Shown in pieces: positions 35,011-43,367 of a DNA stretch of 64,000 bases. The notes under the pieces were generated by a model. That model saw only the letters and a program-made list of their open reading frames with translations, had not been told where the DNA came from and did no database searches. Made by a program: the position numbers and the translations under genes. The DNA is from Tsuneonella dongtanensis (lineage in GTDB: Bacteria; Pseudomonadota; Alphaproteobacteria; Sphingomonadales; Sphingomonadaceae): NCBI RefSeq assembly GCF_001698205.1, contig NZ_CP016591.1, positions 2,542,001 through 2,606,000 on the forward strand, in the 5' to 3' direction. How positions within the stretch are numbered: position 1 is the stretch's first letter; the number at the start of each line of letters is the position of its first letter.

Positions 35011-35411
35011 GCCTTCCTCCGGAACCGGCGCCATAGCAGCAGGCCGGCGATCACCAGCAGAACGAGCGGCCCGGCGTAGAGCGGCCACGTCAACCGGCTG
35101 ACAACGGGCGCATAGCTGACGTAATCACCGTAGCGTTCCATCATCCATTCGCGGATCGCTTCGGGGTCCTCCCCCGCGGCGATACGGATGCGGACCTGGT
35201 GGCGCATGTCGCCCGCCATGGGCGCGTCGCTGTCGGCGATCGACTGGCTCTGGCACTTGAGGCAGCGCAGCTCTTCCATCAGGCCGCGCGCCCGCGCCTC
35301 GAGACCCGGGTCCTCGAGCTGCTTGTAGGCATAGGGCGCGGGCGGCATCGAATCCTGCGCCGCGAGCGGCAGCGAGAGGAGCGCGAGCAGCAGGGCGATC
35401 AGAGCCTTCAC
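35007..35411 (-). CDS. ccmH: Cytochrome c maturation protein CcmH (CycL)
   Basis: A 134-residue thiol oxidoreductase. A signal peptide (LIALLLALLSLPLAAQ) is followed by the LRCLKCQSQSIADSDAPMA segment, whose CxxC reduces apocytochrome c before haem attachment, and by one C-terminal membrane helix (LYAGPLVLLVIAGLLLW). The start is GTG at 35411, overlapping the ccmG stop; the end overlaps ccmI. Length and motif are normal for the short CcmH form. Confidence 0.94.
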   Translation of the reverse strand: MKALIALLLALLSLPLAAQDSMPPAPYAYKQLEDPGLEARARGLMEELRCLKCQSQSIADSDAPMAGDMRHQVRIRIAAGEDPEAIREWMMERYGDYVSYAPVVSRLTWPLYAGPLVLLVIAGLLLWRRFRRKA

Positions 35412-35938
35412 GCCCCCGCCTCGCGCAGTTTGCCGAGCAGGAGCGGTACGTGTTCCGCACGGATGTCGCCGATGTGCTGGTACCGGATCACGCCCTGGCC
35501 ATCGACCACGAAAGTCTCGGGAACGCCCGAACTGCCGATCGACAGCTGCAGCTCGCTCATATCGTCGGCGCCGATGCGTTCGAACGGGTTGCCGTATCGG
35601 GCGAGGAACGCCGCGACGTCCTCCGGCCGGTCGCGGATCGCCACGCCCACGATAGGCGCGCCCTGGGCCTGCAGGGTCGCCAGCTGCGGCGCCTCGGCCG
35701 CGCAAGGTACGCACCAGCTCGCCCAGACGTTCAGCAGCTTGGGGCGACCGTCCTTGAGGTCGGCGAGCGAGAGTCCGGGACGGTCGGGACTGGCAGCGCG
35801 CATCTCGAATGCCGGCATCGGCTTGCCGATCATCGCGGATTCCACGAACTCCGCCTTGGGCTGTGTCAGCTGGTAGCCCGCGACCCCGACGAACGCCGCG
35901 AACAGCGCCAGCGGCAGGAAGAAGCGCCAGCCCTTCAT
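35408..35938 (-). CDS. ccmG: Thiol:disulfide interchange protein CcmG/DsbE
   Basis: A 176-residue membrane-anchored thioredoxin-like protein in the periplasm that keeps CcmH or apocytochrome c reduced. An N-terminal anchor (FFLPLALFAAFVGVAGYQL) is followed by NVWASWCVPCAAEAP with the active WCVPC site, and by GVPETFVVDGQGVIRYQHIG with the cis-Pro. ATG at 35938 overlaps the ccmF stop by 4 bases. Confidence 0.95.
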   Translation of the reverse strand: MKGWRFFLPLALFAAFVGVAGYQLTQPKAEFVESAMIGKPMPAFEMRAASPDRPGLSLADLKDGRPKLLNVWASWCVPCAAEAPQLATLQAQGAPIVGVAIRDRPEDVAAFLARYGNPFERIGADDMSELQLSIGSSGVPETFVVDGQGVIRYQHIGDIRAEHVPLLLGKLREAGA

Positions 35939-37878
35939 TGCGCCAGATCCATGCGGCGTTCGCCCGCCTTGCGCTGAACGTAGCGCCGCCGAAGGTCCTC
36001 GCGCACGCGCCCGACGAGGGCCAGCAATCCGCCAAGCGCGACCATGAGCCCGCCGTACCAGATCAGCGTCACGAAGGGCTTCCACCACAGCCGCACCTGC
36101 CAGCGCTCGCCATCGGCCGCCTTGCCCAGCACGGCATAGAGCTGGCCGTTCCAGCGCGTGACCAGCGCGCTTTCGGTGGTTTCCTGCGGCGGCGACCAGA
36201 AGCTGCGCGCCTGGGGGTGCAATTCGGTGAGGGAGCCGCCTCCGTAGCTCGCCAGCATCACGCCTTCGAGCGCGGTCCAGTTCGGTCCCGCAACCGGGTC
36301 GACCGCAGCCAGCGTGACCTGCCACGGCCCGACCGAGGCGCTTTCGCCCACCTTGACCGCGGCGAGCTTCTCTTCGGAAAAGGCGCTTTCGCTCGCCATG
36401 CCCAGAAGCGCGACGGCCACGCCGAGGTGCGCGATCACCATGCCCCATGTTGCCAGAGGCAGACGCCTGACGTTCCGGCCGCGCAGCGGCAAAAGGCTCG
36501 CGATGGCGAGACCGATGCCGAGCGCCAGGCCGATCGTCGGCAGGACGCCCGCACCAAGGAGGATCGCCAACAGCAGCCCGGCAAGGACGCCGACGAAGCC
36601 CACCGCCGCCAGCTTGTTGATCCGAGCCAGCCGATCGCCGCGCCAGCGCAGCAGCGGTCCGACCATCATGACGAGGAGCATGGGAACCACGAACACCGCG
36701 CCCACCGGGTCGAAATACGGCGGACCGACCGAAACCCGCACGCCCATGGCTTCGGTGAGGAGCGGGTAGAGGGTGCCGAGCAGGACGACGCCGAGGATCG
36801 CCGAAAGCAGCACATTGTTGACCACCAGGGCGCCTTCGCGGCTGACGGCCGAGAACTTCTCGCCTTCGGCCACCGAGCCCGCGCGCAAGCCGAAGACGGC
36901 CAGCGCACCGCCGATGTAGATTGCCAGCAGGGCCAGGATGAAACTGCCCCGTTCCGGGTCCACCGCGAATGCGTGCACGCTCGTGAGGATGCCCGAGCGT
37001 ACGAGGAACGTGCCGATCATGCTCATCGAGAAGGCAACCACGCCCAGCATGATCGTCCACGCTCTCAGCGCGTCGCGTGCAGCGAGGACCGACGCGGAGT
37101 GGAGCAGCGCGGTCGCCGCGAGCCACGGCATCAGCGAGGCGTTCTCGACCGGGTCCCAGAACCACCAGCCGCCCCAGCCCAGTTCGTAATAGGCCCAGTA
37201 GCTGCCGGCGGTGATTCCGACGGTGAGGAATATCCACGCTCCCAGCACCCAGGGGCGCATCGCACGGGCGAATTCCGGGGTGACCTGGCGCGTGAGCAGT
37301 GCCCCGACCGCGAAGCTGAAAGCCACCGACAGCCCGACATAGCCGAGGTAGAGCGTGGGCGGATGGAAGGCGAGGCCGATGTCCTGCAGCAGCGGGTTGA
37401 GGCCGTTCCCCTCTACCGCCGGTACCGGGAGCCGCTCGAACGGATTGGAGCTGAACAGAAGGAAGGCGTAGAACCCGAGCGCGACGAAGCCCTGCGCGGC
37501 CAGCGTCGCCTGCATGGTGCGTTCGGGCAAGCGGCGCTCCACGAAGGCGATCAGGGCACCCGCGGCGCTCATCACCGTCACCCAGAGCAGCATCGACCCT
37601 TCGTGATTGCCCCACGACCCGGCCAGCTTGAAGATGAGCGGCTTGTCCGAGTGCGAGTTCATCGCAACGAGCTTCACCGACAGGTCGGTGCGCACGAAGA
37701 GCCAGACCAGCATCAGGAACGAGAATACGCACAGGATGCCCTGCACTACGGCCGCCGGTCGCACCAAAGCGGCGAGGTCGCCTTCACCTTGCCGGACCGC
37801 GAGGAATCCGGCGACGAGCTGCAATGCGGCGAGCGCCGCGGCCAACCAGAGGGCCGCCAGACCGAGTTCGGCGATCAT
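35935..37878 (-). CDS. ccmF: Haem lyase subunit CcmF
   Basis: A 647-residue membrane protein with about 15 helices that joins haem to apocytochrome c together with CcmH and CcmI. The tryptophan-rich WWD motif is WGGWWFWDPVENASLMPWL (near residue 235), and the flanking His ligands lie in AFHPPTLYLGY and LLHSASVL; PLIFKLAGSWGNHEGSMLLW is another landmark. It is followed 13 bases after ccmE in reading order, and overlaps ccmG. Confidence 0.97.
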   Translation of the reverse strand: MIAELGLAALWLAAALAALQLVAGFLAVRQGEGDLAALVRPAAVVQGILCVFSFLMLVWLFVRTDLSVKLVAMNSHSDKPLIFKLAGSWGNHEGSMLLWVTVMSAAGALIAFVERRLPERTMQATLAAQGFVALGFYAFLLFSSNPFERLPVPAVEGNGLNPLLQDIGLAFHPPTLYLGYVGLSVAFSFAVGALLTRQVTPEFARAMRPWVLGAWIFLTVGITAGSYWAYYELGWGGWWFWDPVENASLMPWLAATALLHSASVLAARDALRAWTIMLGVVAFSMSMIGTFLVRSGILTSVHAFAVDPERGSFILALLAIYIGGALAVFGLRAGSVAEGEKFSAVSREGALVVNNVLLSAILGVVLLGTLYPLLTEAMGVRVSVGPPYFDPVGAVFVVPMLLVMMVGPLLRWRGDRLARINKLAAVGFVGVLAGLLLAILLGAGVLPTIGLALGIGLAIASLLPLRGRNVRRLPLATWGMVIAHLGVAVALLGMASESAFSEEKLAAVKVGESASVGPWQVTLAAVDPVAGPNWTALEGVMLASYGGGSLTELHPQARSFWSPPQETTESALVTRWNGQLYAVLGKAADGERWQVRLWWKPFVTLIWYGGLMVALGGLLALVGRVREDLRRRYVQRKAGERRMDLAQ

Positions 37879-37891
37879 TGTCCGATAGCGA

Positions 37892-38350
37892 TCATTGGGT
37901 GGTTTCGGCCACCACGGCCTTCTTGTGCGCGTCGTTCATTTCCTGGAGCTCGCGCGGCACGTAGTTTTCGTCATGCTTGGCGAGGAGGGTATCGGCCACG
38001 AAGGTCCCGTCCGCCTGCAAGCGCCCTTCCGCGACGACGCCGGACTCCTCCACGAAAAGGTCGGGCACGATTCCCGAATAACGCACCGGCACGAGAGCCT
38101 TGCCGTCCCCGACGACGAAGTCGATCGTTACCCCGTCTTCCCTCGTCCTGATCGAATTCGCCTGGACCATTCCCCCCAGCCGCACGGCCTGCCCCGGCGC
38201 GGGCGGATCGCTCGCGATCTGGCTGGGAACGTAGAAATAGCTCGCCTGGTTGCGCAGCGCCCAGGCAGCGATCACTCCCGCCGCGACCAACGCGACGAGC
38301 GCGATGATCACGAGTACGAGCCGCTGGTGCTTCGCCTTGACTGCGCTCAC
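37892..38350 (-). CDS. ccmE: Haem chaperone CcmE
   Basis: A 152-residue periplasmic haem chaperone with an N-terminal anchor (LVLVIIALVALVAAGVIAAW) and an OB-fold domain. The His that binds haem covalently lies in AKHDENYVPRE near residue 128, and the Tyr four residues on is also present. The start is GTG at 38350, overlapping the ccmD stop (GTGA). Confidence 0.95.
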   Translation of the reverse strand: MSAVKAKHQRLVLVIIALVALVAAGVIAAWALRNQASYFYVPSQIASDPPAPGQAVRLGGMVQANSIRTREDGVTIDFVVGDGKALVPVRYSGIVPDLFVEESGVVAEGRLQADGTFVADTLLAKHDENYVPRELQEMNDAHKKAVVAETTQ

Positions 38351-38484
38351 TGCCGTCCCTTTTCCCGATTGCGTTCGGACTTGCGCATCGCAAGCCAGCT
38401 CCATCCGACCAGCACGAGCGTCGCGCCGATGCCGAGCGCATAGGCCGCGATCACGAATGGCCAGGGGTCCAGCGCCTCGCGCAT
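38347..38484 (-). CDS. ccmD: Haem exporter accessory protein CcmD
   Basis: A 45-residue single-helix protein: EALDPWPFVIAAYALGIGAT, then LVLVGWSWLAMRKSERNREK. Position between ccmC and ccmE, size and the one helix with a basic C-terminal tail identify it. CcmD stabilises the CcmABCE complex that loads haem on CcmE. The ATG overlaps the last base of the ccmC stop. Confidence 0.88.
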   Translation of the reverse strand: MREALDPWPFVIAAYALGIGATLVLVGWSWLAMRKSERNREKGRQ

Positions 38485-39206
38485 CAGGCGGCCTCGCGCG
38501 CGCGGCGCCGCATACGGGCTTCCGCCTGCGCTTCCGCAAGCAGTGCGCGCATCCGCATCAGGACCACCGCACCGAAGATCAGTGAAAAGCCGAGCGTTGC
38601 GATCAGCAAGGGCCAGAGGAACGCCGGTGCCATGGCCGATCCGCCGGTCGTGATGCTCGGCGGCTGGTGGATCGAGGACCACCACAGCACGGAGTAATGG
38701 ATGATCGGCACGTTGATCACCCCGACGAGGCCGAAGATCGCCGGGATACGCGACGATCCACCCTCGCGTGCGGTCGCACCGGCGAGCGCCATGTAGCCGA
38801 AATAGAGGAACAGGAGGACGAGCATGCTGGTCAGGCGGCCGTCCCATTCCCACCACGTGCCCCACGCGGGCCGCCCCCAAAGCGATCCGGTAGCGAGGCA
38901 CAGCGCGGTGAATACCGCCCCCGGCAGGGCCGCGGCGCGCCCGGCAATGGCGGCCAGCGGGTGACGCCAGACGATCTCCGCCAGGCTTGCGCCGGCGATC
39001 GCGGTCCAGCCGGCCATGCCCAGCCAGGCCGAAGGTACGTGGATGAAGAGTATGCGGACCGTTTCGCCCTGCAGCCGCTCGGCGGGGGCAAACAACAGGC
39101 CCCACGCCAGCGCGCCTCCCGCGAGCGCCAATCCCAGAGCGAGAAGCCAGGGGGTCAGCGGGCGAGCGATGCGGAGAAAGCGCGTGGGATTGGCGAAACC
39201 GTGCAT
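38484..39206 (-). CDS. ccmC: Haem transporter subunit CcmC
   Basis: A 240-residue membrane protein with six helices and the WWD motif WGTWWEWDGRLTSMLVLLFL (near residue 115), flanked by the His ligands in LFIHVPSAWLGM and IIHYSVLWWSS. It presents haem to CcmE. It is the first gene of the operon ccmC-D-E-F-G-H-I. The ATP-binding pair ccmA-ccmB is not upstream, where a leucine-dehydrogenase-like gene ends 65 bases away, so those genes must lie elsewhere. Confidence 0.96.
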   Translation of the reverse strand: MHGFANPTRFLRIARPLTPWLLALGLALAGGALAWGLLFAPAERLQGETVRILFIHVPSAWLGMAGWTAIAGASLAEIVWRHPLAAIAGRAAALPGAVFTALCLATGSLWGRPAWGTWWEWDGRLTSMLVLLFLYFGYMALAGATAREGGSSRIPAIFGLVGVINVPIIHYSVLWWSSIHQPPSITTGGSAMAPAFLWPLLIATLGFSLIFGAVVLMRMRALLAEAQAEARMRRRAREAA

Positions 39207-39270
39207 CGGATAACCGTCGGCATCGCTTTGGCAGTCCCTGCCGCGCGCGGCAAGGGTCCGCAGGACGGAT

Positions 39271-40335
39271 TTACCGGCCGATCAGCTTTTGCGCCATGCG
39301 GTCGGCAACCTGGTCGGCAGACACGCCCGTGCGATCGCTCTCTTCCCAGATCGTCCGCAGCCGGTCAGGGATCTGCGCGAGCCGCTTGCGGACCTCGTTG
39401 ATGTCGCAAGGTTCGCCCTTGGTCCGGCACAGATACTCGAGCGTCACGGAGATGATGCCGCCCGCGTTGATCACGTAATCGGGAGCATAGAGGATGCCGC
39501 GCTCGGCCAGCAGCTTGCCATGTTCGGCCCGGGCGAGCTGGTTGTTCGCACCCCCGGCGACGATCGGGCAATCGAGCGCCGCGATGCCTGCCTCGTCCAG
39601 GATCGCACCGAGCGCGTTCGGGCTGAACACGTCGCACGAAACCGACATGATCTGTTCGGGGCTCACCGCTTCCCCGTCGACTTCGCGGGCGAGCGCCGCG
39701 GCGCGCGATTCGTCGACGTCGGCGACTACGAGCCGGGCACCGTCCTTGTGGAGCAAGCGGGCGACGCCGCCGCCGACGCTTCCGGTGCCCTGCACCGCGA
39801 CCCGAACGCCCTTGAGGCTGTCCTTGCCGAGCTTGTACGCGACCGCGGCCTTGATGCCGTGGTAGATCCCCATGGCCGTGAAGGGACCGGGATCGCCGCC
39901 AGCCTGTCCTTCGCCCACCGGCAGGCCCGACACGAATTGGGTCCGCTTCGACACGGCGACCATGTCGGCCTCGCTGATGCCGACGTCCTCGGCGGTGACG
40001 TAGCGTCCACCGAGCGCATCGACCGCATCCGCAAACGCGGCGAGCAACTCCGGAGTCTTGGTGCGCGCCTTGTCGGCCAGGATCACGGCCTTGCCGCCGC
40101 CCATCGGCAGGCCGGCCATGGCGTTCTTGTAGCTCATGCCGCGCGACAGGCGCAGTGCGTCGCGCAGGCCGTCTGCCGGGTCCGCATAATGCCAGAAGCG
40201 GGTGCCGCCGGCGCCGGGGCCGAGGTGCGTCGAATGCAGCGCGATGATCGCGGTCAGGCCCGACTTGCGGTCGCGCACGAACTGCACGAGCTCGTGGTCG
40301 TCAAAATCGGCATGGGTCCAGAAAGCCGTCATCAT
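39271..40335 (-). CDS. Glu/Leu/Phe/Val dehydrogenase family, leucine dehydrogenase-like
   Basis: A 354-residue NAD-dependent amino-acid dehydrogenase. GPGAGGTRFWHYADPADGLR and MSYKNAMAGLPMGGGKAVIL contain the glycine-rich substrate site and the two catalytic Lys; VAVQGTGSVGGGVARLL is the Rossmann motif. Leucine dehydrogenases have this length and these motifs; valine or phenylalanine activity is not excluded. It would feed branched-chain keto acids from amino acids. ATG at 40335 begins the homology; the frame runs on into the tRNA-His gene upstream, which is meaningless. Confidence 0.88.
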   Translation of the reverse strand: MMTAFWTHADFDDHELVQFVRDRKSGLTAIIALHSTHLGPGAGGTRFWHYADPADGLRDALRLSRGMSYKNAMAGLPMGGGKAVILADKARTKTPELLAAFADAVDALGGRYVTAEDVGISEADMVAVSKRTQFVSGLPVGEGQAGGDPGPFTAMGIYHGIKAAVAYKLGKDSLKGVRVAVQGTGSVGGGVARLLHKDGARLVVADVDESRAAALAREVDGEAVSPEQIMSVSCDVFSPNALGAILDEAGIAALDCPIVAGGANNQLARAEHGKLLAERGILYAPDYVINAGGIISVTLEYLCRTKGEPCDINEVRKRLAQIPDRLRTIWEESDRTGVSADQVADRMAQKLIGR

Positions 40336-40381
40336 TCGCCCCGCAGTCCGCTGGAATCGCTCGGCAATGTCAGGGGGAAAA

Positions 40382-40459
40382 TGGGGCGATCGACGGGATC
40401 CGAACCCGCGACCTCCGGTACCACAAACCGGCGCTCTAACCAACTGAGCTACGATCGCC
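40382..40459 (-). tRNA. tRNA-His (anticodon GTG)
   Basis: A 78-base cloverleaf on the minus strand with the eight-base acceptor of tRNA-His: GGCGATCG including the extra G-1 pairs with CGATCGCC including C73, and CCA is encoded. The anticodon arm CCGGT-TTGTGGT-ACCGG gives GTG. Having G-1 in the gene sets it apart from the alphaproteobacterial groups that have lost it. Confidence 0.95.
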
Positions 40460-40638
40460 ACATGCCCCCGGCATGCCGTGAAGCGGGGGCCATGAGAGCC
40501 GCTCGGGCCGCCGTCAAGGCGGTTCCCGCACGGGCGAGCGCCTGTTGCACAAGGCCTGCGGATTTGGAAGCGAAAACTGCGCGAGGCTCTTGACGGCGTA
40601 ATATTGTTTCGCGGGCTCGGTTCGCCTATCCACGAACC

Positions 40639-41271
40639 ATGGTCGCCCCCGGCGAATCCTCACGCGAAATCCTCCTCGAGCGGAGCGGGATGCAGCGCGC
40701 CCCGTTCCCAAAGCTCGAACTGTTCCAGCTACGCGGTTTCCTGTCGCCAGGCCTGTCTACACGCCTGATCGAGCTGATCGATGCGGGGCGCAGGCCATCC
40801 ACGATCGCCGATCCCAACGGCGACGTGTATTTCCGGACCAGCGAAACGTGCGACCTCGACGCCGCGGAACCGGCCGTGATGGAGCTTGAAACCCTGCTGT
40901 TCGACCTCAACCGGATCGACCCGGCCTATGGAGAGCCGGTTCAGGGCCAGCGCTATGCCATCGGCCAAGAGTTCAAGGCCCATACCGATTACTTCGAACC
41001 GGGGGGCGCGGACTTCGAAAGATATTGCTCGGTCGCGGGACAACGCACGTGGACGTTCATGATCTACCTCAACGATGTCGAGGCAGGCGGCGGAACCCGG
41101 TTCGGCGTGCCGAAGAAGATCATCCAGCCCGAGATCGGCAAGCTGCTCGCCTGGAACAACCGACGTCCCGACGGCAGCCCCAACCCCAGCACGCTCCATC
41201 ACGGGATGAAGGTGAGGAAGGGCGTGAAGTACGTAATCACGAAGTGGTATCGCGAGAAGCCGTGGGGATGA
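40639..41271 (+). CDS. 2OG-Fe(II) oxygenase, prolyl 4-hydroxylase type
   Basis: About 210 residues, double-stranded beta-helix. The iron ligands are in FKAHTDYFEPGG (HxD) and STLHHGMKVRKGVKYVITKW (distal His, with the Lys that binds 2-oxoglutarate). RTWTFMIYLNDVEAGGGTRF is the core strand pair. The protein substrate is unknown. ATG 40639 gives the longest form, but ATG 40690 (MQRAPFPK) has a better GGAG box upstream and could be the true start, giving 193 residues. It overlaps the MOSC gene by 4 bases. Confidence 0.9.
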   Translation: MVAPGESSREILLERSGMQRAPFPKLELFQLRGFLSPGLSTRLIELIDAGRRPSTIADPNGDVYFRTSETCDLDAAEPAVMELETLLFDLNRIDPAYGEPVQGQRYAIGQEFKAHTDYFEPGGADFERYCSVAGQRTWTFMIYLNDVEAGGGTRFGVPKKIIQPEIGKLLAWNNRRPDGSPNPSTLHHGMKVRKGVKYVITKWYREKPWG

Positions 41272-41810
41272 GCACGGGGCGGGTCGTGGGGCTGGCACGA
41301 AGCGACGGGCACCGCTTTTCCAAGCAGCCCTGCGAAGCGCTCGAACTTGTCGCCGGGCTTGGCGTCGCGGGCGATGCCCATGCGGGATCGACGGTCCAGC
41401 ATCTTTCACGGGTGCGCAAGGACCCCAACCAGCCCAACCTGCGCCAAGTGCACCTGATCCACGCCGAACTGTTCGATGAGCTGGCGGAAACGGGGTTCGC
41501 GCTGTCTTGCGGCGATCTCGGCGAGAACGTGCTGACGCGTGGCTTGAACCTGCTTGATTTGCCGACCGGAACGCTGCTCCACATTGGCAGCGCGGTGATC
41601 CGGGTGACGGGTCTGCGCAATCCGTGCGCCCAGATCGAGGCCTTCAGGCCGGGTCTTCTCTCGCACATGGTCCGCAAGCGCAGCGACGGGTCGCTGGAGC
41701 GCCGCTGCGGGATCATGGGAATAGTGGAAGTTGAAGGCGCACTCCGTGTCGGGGATCTGATCGGGGTCGAGTTGCCCGAAGGAGTGCGACGCCCGCTCGA
41801 GCCGGTCTGA
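41268..41810 (+). CDS. MOSC-domain protein
   Basis: A 180-residue single MOSC domain. VAGDAHAGSTVQHLSRVRKD and ALSCGDLGENVLTRGLNLLD are the conserved blocks, and VTGLRNPCAQIEAFRPGLL contains the conserved Cys thought to carry sulfur in MOSC proteins. Relatives such as YiiM are molybdenum-cofactor-dependent reductase partners or Moco-sulfur carriers. The ATG lies in the stop region of the oxygenase gene (ATGA), so both are probably translated together; a functional link is unknown. Confidence 0.88.
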   Translation: MSTGRVVGLARSDGHRFSKQPCEALELVAGLGVAGDAHAGSTVQHLSRVRKDPNQPNLRQVHLIHAELFDELAETGFALSCGDLGENVLTRGLNLLDLPTGTLLHIGSAVIRVTGLRNPCAQIEAFRPGLLSHMVRKRSDGSLERRCGIMGIVEVEGALRVGDLIGVELPEGVRRPLEPV

Positions 41811-41820
41811 CAAACGAAAA

Positions 41821-41842
41821 GGGCGGCCCCGCGGGACCGCCC
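41821..41842 (-). terminator. Terminator between MOSC gene and rpmE
   Basis: GGGCGG (41821-41826) pairs with CCGCCC (41837-41842), with three further inner pairs after a mismatch. On the minus strand the stem is followed by TTTTCG, so it best terminates rpmE; on the plus strand only TCTT follows. Confidence 0.75.
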
Positions 41843-41867
41843 TCTTGGATGCGAAGATGCAGCCGGC

Positions 41868-42092
41868 TTACTTCTTGAGCGTGAGCCCGCCGAAGCGCTG
41901 GTTGAACTTGGCCACGCGGCCGCCTTCCTGAAGCTGCTGCTTGCCGCCGGTCCAGGCCGGGTGGCTCGTCGGGTCGATGTCGAGCGCGAGCGTGTCGCCC
42001 TCGGCGCCCCAGGTCGAGCGGGTCTGGAACTCGGTACCGTCGGTCATCTTGACGGTGATCATGTGGTAGTCGGGGTGACCTTCGGTCTTCAT
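41868..42092 (-). CDS. rpmE: 50S ribosomal protein L31
   Basis: A 74-residue ribosomal protein: [39 protein letters not shown] and the end [11 protein letters not shown]. The zinc-binding Cys residues of the C+ form are absent, so this is a zinc-independent L31. It is monocistronic with its own terminator. Confidence 0.95.
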   Translation of the reverse strand: MKTEGHPDYHMITVKMTDGTEFQTRSTWGAEGDTLALDIDPTSHPAWTGGKQQLQEGGRVAKFNQRFGGLTLKK

Positions 42093-42189
42093 CGCGTGTC
42101 TCCGTAGCCTCGGAACGGTTCCGACCGGTCCAGCTGTGGTGGGAAAGCGGGGCCGTTAGCGGCGCCTCGCCCGAAATGCAAGGATTCGC

Positions 42190-42669
42190 TCAATCCTTCG
42201 GCGGATCGGCAATCATCGCGGTGAACTCAACTTCGCAGGTCGTGTTGCCGTCCACGCTCGCGCGGCCCTTGAACTTGCAGACGCGGCTCGACTTGCGGGT
42301 GAATTCCACCTCGAGGTCGAGCAGGCAGCCGGGCTCCACGGGCGCGCGGAACTTGGCGTTCTCGATCGCCATGAAGATGACGAGCTTGCCGGTGCCGGCG
42401 AGTTCGAAGGTTTCGATGCCGAGCACGCCCGCGGCCTGCGCCAGCGCCTCGATCTGGAGCACGCCGGGCATGATCGGCCGGCCCGGGAAGTGCCCCTGGA
42501 AGAACTGCTCGTTCATCGAGACAGCCTTCACCGCGTGAATCCGTGTCCCGAGTTCGATCGATCTGACGCGATCGACGAGGAGCAGCGGATAACGGTGCGG
42601 CAGGGCCTTGAGCACCTTGAGGATATCGTACGCCCCCGTTTCCGGAGTGGCTGCGGATTCCTCGCTCAT
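42190..42669 (-). CDS. fabZ: 3-hydroxyacyl-ACP dehydratase FabZ
   Basis: A 159-residue hot-dog-fold enzyme that dehydrates 3-hydroxyacyl-ACP. The catalytic His is in [13 protein letters not shown] and the Glu/Asp block in [20 protein letters not shown]. It lies 23 bases after skp. In most Gram-negative bacteria lpxD precedes it and lpxA and lpxB follow; all three are missing here. Confidence 0.96.
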   Translation of the reverse strand: MSEESAATPETGAYDILKVLKALPHRYPLLLVDRVRSIELGTRIHAVKAVSMNEQFFQGHFPGRPIMPGVLQIEALAQAAGVLGIETFELAGTGKLVIFMAIENAKFRAPVEPGCLLDLEVEFTRKSSRVCKFKGRASVDGNTTCEVEFTAMIADPPKD

Positions 42670-42692
42670 CGGCCCTGCCCCCGTTTCAGGTG

Positions 42693-43367
42693 TCAGCGGC
42701 TGCTGGCGGCCGGCGGAGTGGTCGGCGCAGCCTGGCCGTTGGCGGCCGCTGCGGCTTCCTGCTGCGCACGAACCTGGCGCGGAACCCAGCCCTGCGGCGG
42801 GACGAGCTGCGCGCTCGGGAGAAGCACGTTGAGCTCGTTCAGCACGTCCTGCGTCATGTTGTAGGCCGCGTCGGCATAGAGCACCGCACCCTGCGTGGGG
42901 TCGAGGATCAACTGCACGTTCTTCTTCTTCGCTGCATTCTGGACAGCGGTGTCGAGCTTGTCCTCGATCTGCTCGGTGACATAAGCCTGGCTCAGCGCGA
43001 TCGGCTGGACGAGCTGCTGAAGCTCCTGCTGACCCGACTGCTGGATCTGCTGAATCGCCGCGGCCTGCTGCTGCAGCGCGGGGTTGTTCGGGTTCGCCTG
43101 GCGATCGGTGTTGAACTTGGTCACCAGCGGCTGGAGCTGCGCGGCGATCGCGGCGCGGCGGGCCTCGGCCTGGTCGAGCTGCGGCTTGTAGGTGACCGGG
43201 CGCTGCTGTTCGGCGACCTTGTAGGCGTTCGAGTTCGCGACGACGGCCGGCAGGCTTACGACGCCGATACCCTTGACCACCTGCGCGGCGGCGGGGGCGG
43301 CGGCGATCGGCGAAAGCGCGGCGAACGCGATGCCCGCTGCGAGCAGGCTCTTGCGAATGATAGTCAT
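42693..43367 (-). CDS. skp: OmpH/Skp-family periplasmic chaperone
   Basis: A 224-residue protein with a signal peptide ([20 protein letters not shown]) and a long Gln/Ala-rich helical region ([40 protein letters not shown]) corresponding to the tentacles of Skp, ending in an Ala/Pro-rich tail. It holds unfolded outer-membrane proteins for BamA. It is longer than the 161-residue E. coli Skp. Its ATG shares one base with the bamA stop. Confidence 0.88.
   Translation of the reverse strand: MTIIRKSLLAAGIAFAALSPIAAAPAAAQVVKGIGVVSLPAVVANSNAYKVAEQQRPVTYKPQLDQAEARRAAIAAQLQPLVTKFNTDRQANPNNPALQQQAAAIQQIQQSGQQELQQLVQPIALSQAYVTEQIEDKLDTAVQNAAKKKNVQLILDPTQGAVLYADAAYNMTQDVLNELNVLLPSAQLVPPQGWVPRQVRAQQEAAAAANGQAAPTTPPAASSR

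Noticed and set aside
40514-40711. A 65-codon minus-strand frame between tRNA-His and the oxygenase gene
   Set aside because: Very Arg-rich, overlaps the start of the oxygenase gene and has no start signal.
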